Shown: positions 23,594 to 30,589 of the stretch, piece after piece
Layout: each line of letters opens with the position of its first letter
Position numbering within the stretch: position 1 is the first letter of the stretch
Virus record (IMG/VR): IMGVR_UViG_3300032304_000621
Span: 1-42,599 of that record
DNA length: 42,599 bases
From: a virus
Strand: one strand, 5' to 3'
Made by a program: the position numbers and the translations under genes
Notes under the pieces: model-generated
What the model was told of the DNA's origin: nothing
The model's database searches: none
What the model saw: the letters and a program-made list of their open reading frames with translations, nothing else

Positions 23594-23786
23594 GGTTCAC
23601 TCCTATACTGGTTAGTCTTGCTCTTGTTACAACTGCCTCTGCTATCAACCCATACGCGCGTTCAATGTGTTCTTCTTCTGCGGTTGGCATGTTGATAACC
23701 TCTACCAACGATTTAATCGTCATCTCCACGAACTGCAATGCGTTTTCGTACTCTGCTTGTGTCATCGGTTTAAGAACTCTCGCCAT
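23586..23786 (-). CDS. Small helical protein
   Basis: 66 residues from the ATG at 23786, with GGGGGTG upstream. The product is helical throughout (MTQAEYENALQFVEMTIKSL then VEVINMPTAEEEHIERAYGL), without cysteines or a membrane segment. It overlaps the next gene by 8 bp and follows the 330-residue protein gene by one base. Possibly a small partner of the neighbouring large hypotheticals. Confidence 0.55.
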   Translation of the reverse strand: MARVLKPMTQAEYENALQFVEMTIKSLVEVINMPTAEEEHIERAYGLIAEAVVTRARLTSIGVNHD

Positions 23787-23787
23787 A

Positions 23788-24780
23788 TCACCCCCTTCTG
23801 TGGTTGTCTGCAAACGCTACGCCTAGTGGCACATCAATCTGTCTCCAAGGACGCACCATCCTATAAAACTGTTCGCCTGTCATCTTGCTACGTAGGTAAT
23901 CTACTGTTGGTATGGTGTACTCGTACACCCAATGTCCTACTCTGCCGCCACTAGGCAACTCTGACTCAGTTTCATACCTACCATGTGATTGTGTGTACGC
24001 TTTGTGGAACGCAGAAATTGCATCTACCCACTTCTCGCCGTATTCCTCACCCTCGGCACGAACTAACCAATCAGTGTCCTGCAAGAACTGTTCACCATCG
24101 TGACGGTCACGCCATGTGTGATTTGCTTTTGGGTCATAGCCAATCATGTCAGCCATTGGTTGGTAGTAGTCCAAGAACGCTTGCCATTCAACTACGGCTT
24201 TCTTGGCTTTCTCGCGGTCAATCAAAAACTTGCTCTCACGAACTACGCCTTGCCCCACTTCGTAATACTTCACACCATCTTTTTCATACGGTATGAAAGT
24301 CATAGTAAGCCCATCGTTGCGGTAGTACATAGGCTCACCATCAGGGCGTGACACCTTGAAATACTTTTTAGCGCCGTACTTCACGAACTTGATACCGTCA
24401 GGCAACAACGCAGACAACATCTCCCATGTAGAGAAGCTAGTCATCCACTCAGGTGTGAACCGTAACACGCCATGCTCGTTGATCATCAAGAACGGTTTGA
24501 CCTCATCAGTAAAGCCTGTTGTGTCGTACTTGTTTGTCTTGTTGTTGAATGTACGTTGGGGATAGCTTCTACGGAACGCCATGCCAACCCATCCATCCTT
24601 CTCGTACCAAGATTCCCATGTGCGTCTACGCACAGACAACGGGCGCAACTCGATGCCCCATGTCTTACGCGCACCACCAATCGGTTTGGTGTTGTCGTGT
24701 TGCTCTTTGATGGTTGCGTAGTTGTTCATGCGGATGTTGAACCCGTACCAATGACGTATGTTGTATTCACGTTTTGCCAT
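23788..24780 (-). CDS. Hypothetical 330-residue protein linked to AAA+/VWA module
   Basis: ATG at 24780 with GAAAGGG upstream. The product is rich in Trp, Tyr, Lys and Asp (for example HWYGFNIRMNNYATIKEQHD, RRRTWESWYEKDGWVGMAF) and has a basic N-terminal half, a central helical region (KAKKAVVEWQAFLDYYQPMA) and a C-terminal segment GHWVYEYTIPTVDYLRSKMT. No family or catalytic motif was recognised. It contains a perfect 17-bp palindrome in its coding sequence (24282-24298, coding FIPYE) and a half-site at 23970-23977. It follows the VWA gene by 28 bp, which suggests it belongs to the same module as substrate, adaptor or effector. Confidence 0.6.
   Translation of the reverse strand: MAKREYNIRHWYGFNIRMNNYATIKEQHDNTKPIGGARKTWGIELRPLSVRRRTWESWYEKDGWVGMAFRRSYPQRTFNNKTNKYDTTGFTDEVKPFLMINEHGVLRFTPEWMTSFSTWEMLSALLPDGIKFVKYGAKKYFKVSRPDGEPMYYRNDGLTMTFIPYEKDGVKYYEVGQGVVRESKFLIDREKAKKAVVEWQAFLDYYQPMADMIGYDPKANHTWRDRHDGEQFLQDTDWLVRAEGEEYGEKWVDAISAFHKAYTQSHGRYETESELPSGGRVGHWVYEYTIPTVDYLRSKMTGEQFYRMVRPWRQIDVPLGVAFADNHRRG
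24282..24298. promoter_or_regulatory. 17-bp palindrome, perfect, inside a coding sequence
   Basis: TTTCATACGGTATGAAA, symmetric about a central G, inside the gene at 23788-24780, where it encodes F-I-P-Y-E on the minus strand. It matches the consensus at all 17 positions. Its place in a coding region favours a DNA roadblock, silencing or looping role rather than simple promoter occlusion. Confidence 0.65.
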
Positions 24781-24808
24781 GATTTGCCCTTTCTCTGATA
24801 CCTGTAAC

Positions 24809-25987
24809 TTAGTCGATATAGATAGCCGCGCCCACCGTAGGCGTAGGCTTGTACCCACCACAGATTGCCCACAGTACGGGGTGTTGCCACGTACCCCACC
24901 CGCCAACATATCCGTCAGTCAGCACGATGACGCACTCAGGCTTGAGTTGTTTGTCTGCAATGTATTGAGGGATACACGCAGGGTCAGTACCCCCACCACC
25001 CGCAGGTTTGGTTGACTTCACCAAGTTACCCAATTCCTCACGCCCATACACCTCATGTGCCGCCACCTCGGTGTCCCAGTACAACAAGTCCACCAACTCA
25101 GGTTGCACGTTCATGCAGATCGCCTGTACCTCAGACAAGAACTCGTTTAGTTCACGCCCACCGATAGAACCCGATGTGTCAATGGCAATCACCACACGAC
25201 CCATTGATTCACTCACGGTGCTAGGCATGTACATGTCATGCTGTAACCAGCGACGGTTGACACGTTGCCACGTGGAAATATCTTTACCGTCAGCCAATGA
25301 ACTCACGTAGTCACGCAACTGCTCACGCCAATCAACCTTGGGTTCAAGCAACTCACCCAACTCACGCGACTGCTTGCCGCCCATCTTGCCTGCCATAAGC
25401 TGACCCTGACGGATAGCTTGGTTGACTTCCTTGACATGTTCCTCAATCTCTTGCTGTGACATGCCTGACGTATCCCAGTCGTGAACGTCCAAGCCACCGC
25501 CCTCACCTTCTCCATCACCGCCTTGGCCTTGGCCTTCATCCATCAACAACTTGAACACCTCTTGTGAGTCCATGCCACGGAAACGCTCATCAAGCAGACC
25601 GACCTTGGGCAACGTGACAAAGCCACTCGATGACTTCTCAATGTCCTTGATCAGCAGGTTGATCACGTAGTCACACGCCATGTTCGCGCATCGTGCGTTT
25701 TCCTCATACAGATGCTTCCACAGAAACGTATGTTGGAAAGTCTTGTGCAGGTTCTCGTGCATGATCAGCCCGCGTAAGTCGCTGTCAGACAACTTACCTA
25801 CAAAATCTTTACCGTACATAACGTCAATGCCGTTGGTACATGCGGTTGGGATTTCCTCCATCACCTTGTACTTGCCGACCATGATGATGCTCGCATACTC
25901 CATAGTATCTTTGTGAGCCATCAATTCAACGTGCGCTCGCTCAATCCGCTTGATAGCGGGTAACTGTTGTGTTGCTGTTACAAACAT
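24809..25987 (-). CDS. VWA-like protein with N-terminal putative metallopeptidase domain
   Basis: 392 residues, with GAGAGGACG before the ATG. The N-terminal half carries HENLH (77-81) followed by an Asp/Asn-bearing helix (ACDYVIN, about 104-110), the layout of the DUF2201 putative metallopeptidase domain. A Gly/Glu linker lies around 150-165. The C-terminal half is a VWA-like domain with a MIDAS motif DTSGS (270-274), a Gly-rich loop with GGGGTDP and a late VLTDGYVGG. Such proteins partner with MoxR AAA+ ATPases, whose gene is directly upstream. The pair probably works as an ATP-driven chaperone or remodelling machine. The 17-bp palindrome sits 14 bp before the start codon. Confidence 0.8.
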   Translation of the reverse strand: MFVTATQQLPAIKRIERAHVELMAHKDTMEYASIIMVGKYKVMEEIPTACTNGIDVMYGKDFVGKLSDSDLRGLIMHENLHKTFQHTFLWKHLYEENARCANMACDYVINLLIKDIEKSSSGFVTLPKVGLLDERFRGMDSQEVFKLLMDEGQGQGGDGEGEGGGLDVHDWDTSGMSQQEIEEHVKEVNQAIRQGQLMAGKMGGKQSRELGELLEPKVDWREQLRDYVSSLADGKDISTWQRVNRRWLQHDMYMPSTVSESMGRVVIAIDTSGSIGGRELNEFLSEVQAICMNVQPELVDLLYWDTEVAAHEVYGREELGNLVKSTKPAGGGGTDPACIPQYIADKQLKPECVIVLTDGYVGGWGTWQHPVLWAICGGYKPTPTVGAAIYID

Positions 25988-26001
25988 ATTTACGTCCTCT
26001 C

Positions 26002-26018
26002 TTTCATACCGTATGAAT
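26002..26018. promoter_or_regulatory. 17-bp palindrome, 16/17, leader of the VWA gene
   Basis: TTTCATACCGTATGAAT lies in the 30-bp gap between the AAA+ and VWA genes, touching the AAA+ stop codon at 26018 and ending 14 bp before the VWA start. One mismatch at the outer base. A bound protein here could block elongation or lower VWA expression. Confidence 0.65.
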
Positions 26019-27103
26019 TACTTACGTGCAAACAAGTAGTTGTTGTCTGCCGCCCACTTAGCGAACTTGGGGTTGGTTGCCGCAACGCTACGCTTGGGAC
26101 ACAGATCGCTCATCACACTACGTGCAAACAAGCCTTGTGATTCCTTGCTCATGCGTGGCAGATAGTCCATCCATGAACCCATCGTGTCCTTCTCAATGCG
26201 CTGTACTGCCTTGGCAATCAACATACATGCCGCCGCCGCGCTCGTTGGTACGGTGGCAGTTGTTGGGTGCTTGACCAAGTCATCCCATGAAGTTAGTTGG
26301 GTATCCAACTTCACCATCGTCAACAAGTTGTGCATGGCTTTCTCACCGACTGCGCCCTTCAATGCGTGACACATAATGTCGTCACCCAAGATCATGGTGC
26401 GGTTGATAACGTCCGATGCAGTCTCAAGCGAACGGGGTGTAACGAATGACGAACGCACATCACGTGGGTCATAGATATACATGTTCTGCTCAGGCTTCTC
26501 GTAGTCCTCAAACGATGCCAACATCTCAGGGAACTCTTGTACCGTGGCAATGACGATGGGGTTGAAGTTGTTGTTGATAGCGAACGTAATGAATTCCTCC
26601 GATGTAGGCTTGGCTACACGGGTTTGAATCACACGGTTACGTGCATGGGGTGGCACGTTGTCGCCGATACCCTCGACACTCAAATTAGTTGTGGCAAACA
26701 CCACAGAATTCTTGTGCAAGTTGTAAGTGCCAAGCGAACGCTCTTGCATCAACCGCAGACAAGCGTTCATCACGCCGCCCTTGGCCTTGCCCAACTCGTC
26801 CAACATCATCACGATGGGGCGATCAGTAAAGTGCATACCGAATTCCTCGTTGGGAACAAAGCGACACACCTCGTTACCGTCAATGTCTTTGATCTTCGGA
26901 ACCATGAAGTCACCAACATCTTTAGTGGTGATATCTACGTAACAGAAGAAATGATCTTTGAACTTGGGGTTGTGCTTCAAGGCTTTGAGGATTGATGATT
27001 TACCAATACCCATTTCACCTTGCGCTAAGACAGTCCGCAGATCACCGACAGCGGCGATCAGATCAGCGGTTTGAGACAGAGACAGAGATTTAAACATTGA
27101 CAT
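26018..27103 (-). CDS. MoxR-type AAA+ ATPase
   Basis: 361 residues. Walker A GEMGIGKSS (29-37), Walker B VMMLDELGK (D102, E103), sensor 1 ATTN (N140) and Arg-finger candidates in PPHARNRVI (R155, R157) mark an AAA+ ATPase of the MoxR class. In MoxR systems the ATPase works on or with a VWA-domain protein to load cofactors or remodel complexes; the matching VWA gene follows 30 bp downstream and a DUF3150 gene precedes it. AAAGG precedes the ATG at 27103. A perfect palindrome lies 31 bp before the start codon. The target in the phage cycle is unknown. Confidence 0.85.
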   Translation of the reverse strand: MSMFKSLSLSQTADLIAAVGDLRTVLAQGEMGIGKSSILKALKHNPKFKDHFFCYVDITTKDVGDFMVPKIKDIDGNEVCRFVPNEEFGMHFTDRPIVMMLDELGKAKGGVMNACLRLMQERSLGTYNLHKNSVVFATTNLSVEGIGDNVPPHARNRVIQTRVAKPTSEEFITFAINNNFNPIVIATVQEFPEMLASFEDYEKPEQNMYIYDPRDVRSSFVTPRSLETASDVINRTMILGDDIMCHALKGAVGEKAMHNLLTMVKLDTQLTSWDDLVKHPTTATVPTSAAAACMLIAKAVQRIEKDTMGSWMDYLPRMSKESQGLFARSVMSDLCPKRSVAATNPKFAKWAADNNYLFARK

Positions 27104-27134
27104 GATGATTACCTTTCAAATTAAACAAACAAAC

Positions 27135-27151
27135 TTTCATACGGTATGAAA
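27135..27151. promoter_or_regulatory. 17-bp palindrome, perfect, leader of the AAA+ gene
   Basis: TTTCATACGGTATGAAA in the 69-bp gap between the DUF3150 and AAA+ genes, 31 bp before the AAA+ start. No -35/-10 pair is apparent beside it, so it looks like a site inside the transcript of the promoter at 28129-28157. Confidence 0.7.
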
Positions 27152-27172
27152 CCGCCCATTGATACTTGTAAC

Positions 27173-28042
27173 TCACAGCGAAAACTTATCCAGCAGGGCG
27201 TCAACCTTCTGCTTAGTCTGCTCACGCATGTGATCGCTCTCACGTAGTGATGACGCATCTACGTTACGCAGTGCATCCTCCAACTCCATCCGCATTGCTT
27301 CCATGCGAACGTCACCCGTGATGTTGAAGTGACGCAACAAACCGCATACCTCAATGGCGTTGTCAACCAGACTATCCCTAAAGATTTTCCGTTTGCCGTC
27401 CTCGGTATCCGACAGTCGCTCACTCATACGTGTAAGCACATCGTGTAGCCTGTCCCACGCATCTTGCATGGCGTCATTCACACGGGTACTCAGCACGTTC
27501 TCATAGTGGTCACGCATCTCACGCAACCCTTCCTCTCCAATGTCCACACGAAAATCCCCTGCCGTTGGCAACGGGCTAAACGCATAGCGGAAACCAAACT
27601 TGTCCACGATCTGCTCACGCAACGGGTAGTCGTCACGGTTGAACAAGTCGCCCAACTGAAACGCCGCCGCCGCAACCAATGTGTCGTACTCATTCAAGAA
27701 CGCATTGACTGCATTGGTGAACTGGTGCTCGTACTCGGTCAGCCGTGACTTGTAGTCGATGAACGATGCCATGTTCAACACACGGTCACCGTTGTCACCC
27801 CACGGTTGGGTCACCGTGTAGTGCCATGTACGCACAGCGTTGGCAACCTTGGTGATTTCCTCCAACTTACCCGAACCTGCCAACAGATTCTTGTGGTAGT
27901 TACCTGCCCGTGTCTTGGTTGACTTGGCTTGGTCAACTTCCTCAGACACACGCTTGTCCAACTTGCGCCCCGTCCATACAGACAATGACATGTTGACGAT
28001 AAGGGCAGAACCCGACAACTTAGATACAACAACTTCTTCCAT
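27173..28042 (-). CDS. DUF3150-family protein
   Basis: 289 residues. The N-terminal LIVNMSLSVWTGRKLDKRVS matches the start of DUF3150 proteins (a hydrophobic strand followed by WTGRK or WSGRK), and the rest is helical with long charged helices, ending QTKQKVDALLDKFSL. DUF3150 genes occur beside MoxR AAA+ and VWA genes in phages and mobile elements, and the same order is seen here: DUF3150, AAA+, VWA. Its role is not known; it may be an adaptor or substrate of the ATPase. It is the first gene after a consensus promoter, and a perfect palindrome lies 30 bp before its ATG. Confidence 0.75.
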   Translation of the reverse strand: MEEVVVSKLSGSALIVNMSLSVWTGRKLDKRVSEEVDQAKSTKTRAGNYHKNLLAGSGKLEEITKVANAVRTWHYTVTQPWGDNGDRVLNMASFIDYKSRLTEYEHQFTNAVNAFLNEYDTLVAAAAFQLGDLFNRDDYPLREQIVDKFGFRYAFSPLPTAGDFRVDIGEEGLREMRDHYENVLSTRVNDAMQDAWDRLHDVLTRMSERLSDTEDGKRKIFRDSLVDNAIEVCGLLRHFNITGDVRMEAMRMELEDALRNVDASSLRESDHMREQTKQKVDALLDKFSL

Positions 28043-28072
28043 GATGATTCCCTCTCAGATTGAATGTCTCAG

Positions 28073-28089
28073 TTTCATACCGTATGAAA
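28073..28089. promoter_or_regulatory. 17-bp palindrome, perfect, leader of the DUF3150 gene
   Basis: TTTCATACCGTATGAAA lies about 34-50 bp downstream of the expected start of transcription from the promoter at 28129-28157, and 30 bp before the DUF3150 start codon. This position suits repression of the whole module by blocking early elongation. Confidence 0.75.
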
Positions 28090-28128
28090 CCTCAACAACT
28101 TACACACAATACTAACTAACAAGCCTAT

Positions 28129-28157
28129 ATTATAACAGCTTTACACGTGGGTGTCAA
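28129..28157 (-). promoter_or_regulatory. Consensus sigma-70 promoter for the DUF3150/AAA+/VWA module
   Basis: On the minus strand TTGACA (28152-28157), a 17-nt spacer and TATAAT (28129-28134) match the host housekeeping consensus at all 12 positions. It overlaps the end of the gene at 28154-28342 and points left to DUF3150. A second promoter of the same quality is at 30546-30574. Confidence 0.85.
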
Positions 28158-28342
28158 GCCGTACCCTTTTGGTGTTCTTCAAACTCACGCACCATCTTGT
28201 CCCTCACTTCCTTATCTTCGATGAACTTGGTCAGCACATACCGCGCCATACGCGCATTGTTCCGCGCCTCCAACCACCATGCCGTGGCACAGACAGCCCA
28301 CACCAACAGCACCAACTCCAACACAGTAAAGTCCATAGTCAT
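28154..28342 (-). CDS. Small membrane protein
   Basis: 62 residues, ATG at 28342 with GGAGGATTGAT upstream. A single hydrophobic segment (VLELVLLVWAVCATAWWLEA, about residues 6-25) is followed by a charged helix (VLTKFIEDKEVRDKMVREFE). It would be an N-terminally anchored inner-membrane protein with a cytoplasmic helical tail. It is the last gene before the consensus promoter at 28129, which overlaps its 3' end. Role unknown. Confidence 0.55.
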   Translation of the reverse strand: MTMDFTVLELVLLVWAVCATAWWLEARNNARMARYVLTKFIEDKEVRDKMVREFEEHQKGTA

Positions 28343-28343
28343 A

Positions 28344-28511
28344 TCAATCCTCCATTACAAAGTTACGCAACACATACTCAAACTCGTTGGGGTATGCGTC
28401 ACCCATGTCCAATATCAACCGTGTGAACTGGTAGTCCACCGCCGCCTTGCCCTTGCATCGGCGCACGGTTTCAACCAAATATTCCCACACCACAATCGCA
28501 TGTTCATTCAT
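28344..28511 (-). CDS. 55-residue hypothetical protein
   Basis: ATG at 28511, with GGAGAAATGAT upstream from the end of the preceding gene. The product begins MNEHAIVVWEYLVETVRRCK and ends FTRLILDMGDAYPNEFEYVLRNFVMED. It is a compact helical protein, acidic in its C-terminal half. Its stop is one base from the next start. No family recognised. Confidence 0.5.
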   Translation of the reverse strand: MNEHAIVVWEYLVETVRRCKGKAAVDYQFTRLILDMGDAYPNEFEYVLRNFVMED

Positions 28512-28512
28512 A

Positions 28513-28677
28513 TCATTTCTCCCAGTTGTCTTCGTCTACTTCCCATGAGTCATACACATCGGGGTCGTTGGCAGTCGGGTCGAACCGTTCCAACCCAATG
28601 CGCTCGGCGTCCTCTTGCGTGTCAGCTTCCACCTCCACGCGCCCAATCACCGTCACCTCAACAATCCATTTCTTCAT
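28513..28677 (-). CDS. 54-residue acidic protein
   Basis: ATG at 28677 preceded by GAGGG. The product begins MKKWIVEVTVIGRVEVEADT and ends with an acidic tail (YDSWEVDEDNWEK). Two beta strands followed by a helix (QEDAERIGLERFD) suggest a small alpha/beta fold; the acidic, Trp-containing tail resembles DNA-mimic or protein-binding tails of small phage inhibitors, though this is only a resemblance. Confidence 0.55.
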   Translation of the reverse strand: MKKWIVEVTVIGRVEVEADTQEDAERIGLERFDPTANDPDVYDSWEVDEDNWEK

Positions 28678-28678
28678 A

Positions 28679-28903
28679 TCAATCCCTCAACATCTTTTGG
28701 TTTGTTTGTTTTAGTGTGGTACTTGCTGCCGCTTGTGTAACGAACATGTACCCACCCTTCCCGTACTCTTGCACCACAGTCCAGCTTCGGCGCTCTGCCC
28801 GTGCCATGTCTTCACCACACCACAGACAACACCGATAGCCCAACTGCCACCGTCCCAATGGCACATCATCCCCACACACGTTGCACTCTTTATATGTAGT
28901 CAT
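28679..28903 (-). CDS. Small zinc-finger-like protein
   Basis: 74 residues with GGGGAG before the ATG and an ATGA overlap with the upstream gene. CNVCGDD and RCCLWCGED give two CxxC-type pairs (C7, C10 and C26 or C25, C29) of a zinc ribbon. The following WTVVQEYGKGGYMFVTQ is a beta hairpin. Small zinc-binding proteins of this type are common in early regions of phages and often act as host-directed or regulatory factors. Confidence 0.65.
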   Translation of the reverse strand: MTTYKECNVCGDDVPLGRWQLGYRCCLWCGEDMARAERRSWTVVQEYGKGGYMFVTQAAASTTLKQTNQKMLRD

Positions 28904-29319
28904 GCGAACTCCCCTTTGTTTGCTCGTTCAATCAACCCGATGCCACCACTCACAGCCAGTATCCGCATGTCGTCAACACCACACTTCACCGTGTCCACAC
29001 CCGTAGGTCTGCACTGGTTACGGTGTCGTGATGTTGTCTGACTGAACTGACTTGCGTTCTCGTACCATGTGTCAGCCGTGTCGTCATACACGAACATCGG
29101 CCATGAGTAACGGTAGGAATACACCACGTACAACTTGTTGTCGTATGCGTTGACACTCCACTCGGCCCATGTGTTGCTACCTCGGAACGGCTTGCGCTCG
29201 TCCACCATGTCCCGTGCCTTACCATTTGCTATCATCTTTAATGACATATAGTTACCTTGTTTACCTTTCTGTTGCATTACCCACCTCAGATGCGCTGAGT
29301 CGTACTGCTTCTTGCCCAT
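28900..29319 (-). CDS. Hypothetical phage protein
   Basis: 139 residues. The middle (WAEWSVNAYDNKLYVVYSYR then YSWPMFVYDDTADTWYENAS) is beta-rich and aromatic, followed by FSQTTSRHRNQCRP, a pattern of Ser/Thr and Arg/His seen in phage proteins found with early genes. The first 40 residues are basic. No catalytic motif is evident. It overlaps the upstream 62-residue gene by 34 bp, which is long, but both reading frames look plausible. Confidence 0.6.
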   Translation of the reverse strand: MGKKQYDSAHLRWVMQQKGKQGNYMSLKMIANGKARDMVDERKPFRGSNTWAEWSVNAYDNKLYVVYSYRYSWPMFVYDDTADTWYENASQFSQTTSRHRNQCRPTGVDTVKCGVDDMRILAVSGGIGLIERANKGEFA

Positions 29320-29474
29320 TGGTCTGCCTCTCTTTCAAGTTTCAAGCGGTCACGTTCTTGGACTTTCATACGGTATGAAAGCGATTTCGTTTTTCCATCG
29401 TTAGTACTTTCACCCGTGTACATGCCAATCCACAACTTGTTGTCAGGTGTGTACTTACGATTCGATTTACTCAT
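29286..29474 (-). CDS. Small basic protein containing a palindrome in its coding sequence
   Basis: 62 residues from the ATG at 29474, with GAGGAGGACGGC upstream inside the preceding gene. Strongly basic with a long charged helix (MKVQERDRLKLEREADQW). The perfect 17-bp palindrome at 29364-29380 encodes S-Y-R-M-K in its middle. It overlaps both neighbours. A later internal ATG within the palindrome is possible but has no ribosome site. Confidence 0.55.
   Translation of the reverse strand: MSKSNRKYTPDNKLWIGMYTGESTNDGKTKSLSYRMKVQERDRLKLEREADQWARSSTTQRI
29364..29380. promoter_or_regulatory. 17-bp palindrome, perfect, inside a coding sequence
   Basis: TTTCATACGGTATGAAA inside the gene at 29286-29474, coding S-Y-R-M-K on the minus strand. 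This is a different reading frame from the copy at 24282, so the conservation is at DNA level, not at peptide level. Confidence 0.65.
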
Positions 29475-29631
29475 TGCCGTCCTCCTCATTCAATACTGCC
29501 CATGCCACACCACCAAGCAGGATGCCTGCAACGATGAAGCCCATCTCAAACAACGCGCCCTCTTGCCCGTGGCAAATCGTGATCAGCGCACTTGCCAACA
29601 ACGTATACAAAACAATCTCAATCTTGCTCAT
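29467..29631 (-). CDS. Small two-pass membrane protein (holin-like)
   Basis: 54 residues from the ATG at 29631, with GGAGAAACCAA upstream. Two hydrophobic segments (IEIVLYTLLASALITICHG, about 3-21, and FEMGFIVAGILLGGVAWAVL, about 28-47) are joined by a short loop (QEGAL), and the C-terminus is acidic (NEEDGNE). This two-helix layout is found in small holins, but it is also common in other phage membrane proteins. Its place among early genes argues somewhat against a holin. Confidence 0.55.
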   Translation of the reverse strand: MSKIEIVLYTLLASALITICHGQEGALFEMGFIVAGILLGGVAWAVLNEEDGNE

Positions 29632-29980
29632 TTGGTTTCTCCAGTTTCTTTGCCATGATTTCATCCAACAAGTCCATCGACCGTGGCTTTATGAATCCGC
29701 GCATTGCGGCATCGTGTTGTAGGAAACGATCTTCCTCCAACTCCTCTTGCGTGAACCAACTTATGTTTGGCCGACTCGCTTGCTGAATGTCACGCACCGC
29801 CTTGATCATCTCGTACATACGCTTCTGATACTCGCCCACCATCTCAGGATGTTGCTTGACCATCGCGCCGTAGAAACCCCACGCAATATCAAATATCTCC
29901 GCGCCTTGGTGCGCCTCACTCATCAGCGGGTACGCATCAACAACTAATGCTTCCGTATCTACTTTAATATCAACTATCAT
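29618..29980 (-). CDS. Hypothetical protein with HPE...EY motif, possible distant family member
   Basis: 120 residues from the ATG at 29980, coupled by ATGA and preceded by AAAGGA. The segment WGFYGAMVKQHPEMVGEYQK then RMYEMIKAVRDIQQASR contains a W, HP, E-Y and a final A-S-R in the order seen in the tandem family at 18.7-20.5 kb, but the spacing differs and the coiled coil is not in front of it. The C-terminal 45 residues are charged and helical. A distant relation to that family is possible. Confidence 0.55.
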   Translation of the reverse strand: MIVDIKVDTEALVVDAYPLMSEAHQGAEIFDIAWGFYGAMVKQHPEMVGEYQKRMYEMIKAVRDIQQASRPNISWFTQEELEEDRFLQHDAAMRGFIKPRSMDLLDEIMAKKLEKPNEQD

Positions 29981-30129
29981 GCCGCAGTCCTTTCTTTGCA
30001 TTTTGTTACCGTAACCAACCAGTCGCGCCTACCGAAACCCCACAGTAACGCCGCTTGTTTACGTGCGTCATCCTTGGTCGGTGCGGTCAACGTCATCATC
30101 AACCCTTTGCAATAGCAATCCCACATCAT
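29977..30129 (-). CDS. 50-residue hypothetical protein
   Basis: ATG at 30129 overlaps the stop of the next gene upstream (ATGA), with GGAGTG before it. The product MMWDCYCKGLMMTLTAPTKD then DARKQAALLWGFGRRDWLVTVTKC has a likely helix and strand, with three cysteines at C5, C7 and C44. Small domain of unknown function. A longer in-frame extension to 30360 overlaps the upstream gene fully and was not used. Confidence 0.5.
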   Translation of the reverse strand: MMWDCYCKGLMMTLTAPTKDDARKQAALLWGFGRRDWLVTVTKCKERTAA

Positions 30130-30467
30130 CGCCACACTCCCTTCAACACTTGTTGCTTGTCCACTTTCATACCGTATGAATGTTCGGGTACATACCACAC
30201 ATACTTGGCGTTCTCGTGCATGACCATCTGGTCTGCGTACTTGGTGTCGAGCCTGTCCACTTCGATCTCGATGTAGTGCAGAGCACTTGGCACATGGACG
30301 ATGTGCGTGTTTATGTCGGTGGATTTTGTCGTGCTTGGTACGCCAGACAAGTGCGCCCACTTCTTAGCCAGTATGACCAAGCTAGTGCGGGTTGACTTGT
30401 CGGCAACTTTGATGGTCGTCTGCTTGATGAGCGTATGACGATGGTATAACTTGAGATTGACCTGCAT
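30126..30467 (-). CDS. Hypothetical protein, first gene after promoter at 30546
   Basis: 113 residues, AAAGG before the ATG at 30467. Beta-rich N-terminus (MQVNLKLYHRHTLIKQTTIK), a helix, then IVHVPSALHYIEIEVDRLDT and a C-terminus with HSYGMKV encoded by a one-mismatch palindrome copy. It is the first gene read from the consensus promoter at 30546-30574 and is flanked by palindromes on both sides. No family recognised; being first in an early-type operon suggests an early regulatory or host-takeover role. Confidence 0.6.
   Translation of the reverse strand: MQVNLKLYHRHTLIKQTTIKVADKSTRTSLVILAKKWAHLSGVPSTTKSTDINTHIVHVPSALHYIEIEVDRLDTKYADQMVMHENAKYVWYVPEHSYGMKVDKQQVLKGVWR
30165..30181. promoter_or_regulatory. 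17-bp palindrome, 16/17, inside a coding sequence
   Basis: TTTCATACCGTATGAAT near the 3' end of the gene at 30126-30467, coding H-S-Y-G-M-K on the minus strand. One outer mismatch. Confidence 0.6.
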
Positions 30468-30495
30468 GTAATGCCTTTCTGTTTGGTCGTTCGGT

Positions 30496-30512
30496 TTTCA
30501 TACCGTATGAAA
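30496..30512. promoter_or_regulatory. 17-bp palindrome, perfect, downstream of early promoter
   Basis: TTTCATACCGTATGAAA about 28-44 bp into the transcript of the promoter at 30546-30574 and 28 bp before the start codon at 30467. Its centre is 94 bp from the centre of the copy at 30590-30606, about nine helical turns, so proteins bound to both would face the same side of DNA. Confidence 0.75.
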
Positions 30513-30545
30513 GCCGTCATTTGGTTTTGTTCCGAATGAGCCTTA

Positions 30546-30574
30546 ATTATATCAACTTTACGTTACCTTGTCAA
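30546..30574 (-). promoter_or_regulatory. Consensus sigma-70 promoter for the small-gene operon
   Basis: Minus-strand TTGACA (30569-30574), a 17-nt spacer and TATAAT (30546-30551), a full 12/12 consensus match. It is flanked by perfect palindromes at 30496-30512 and 30590-30606. It should drive the genes from 30467 leftward through 28154. Confidence 0.85.
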
Positions 30575-30589
30575 GCTGTTACTGTGTGG

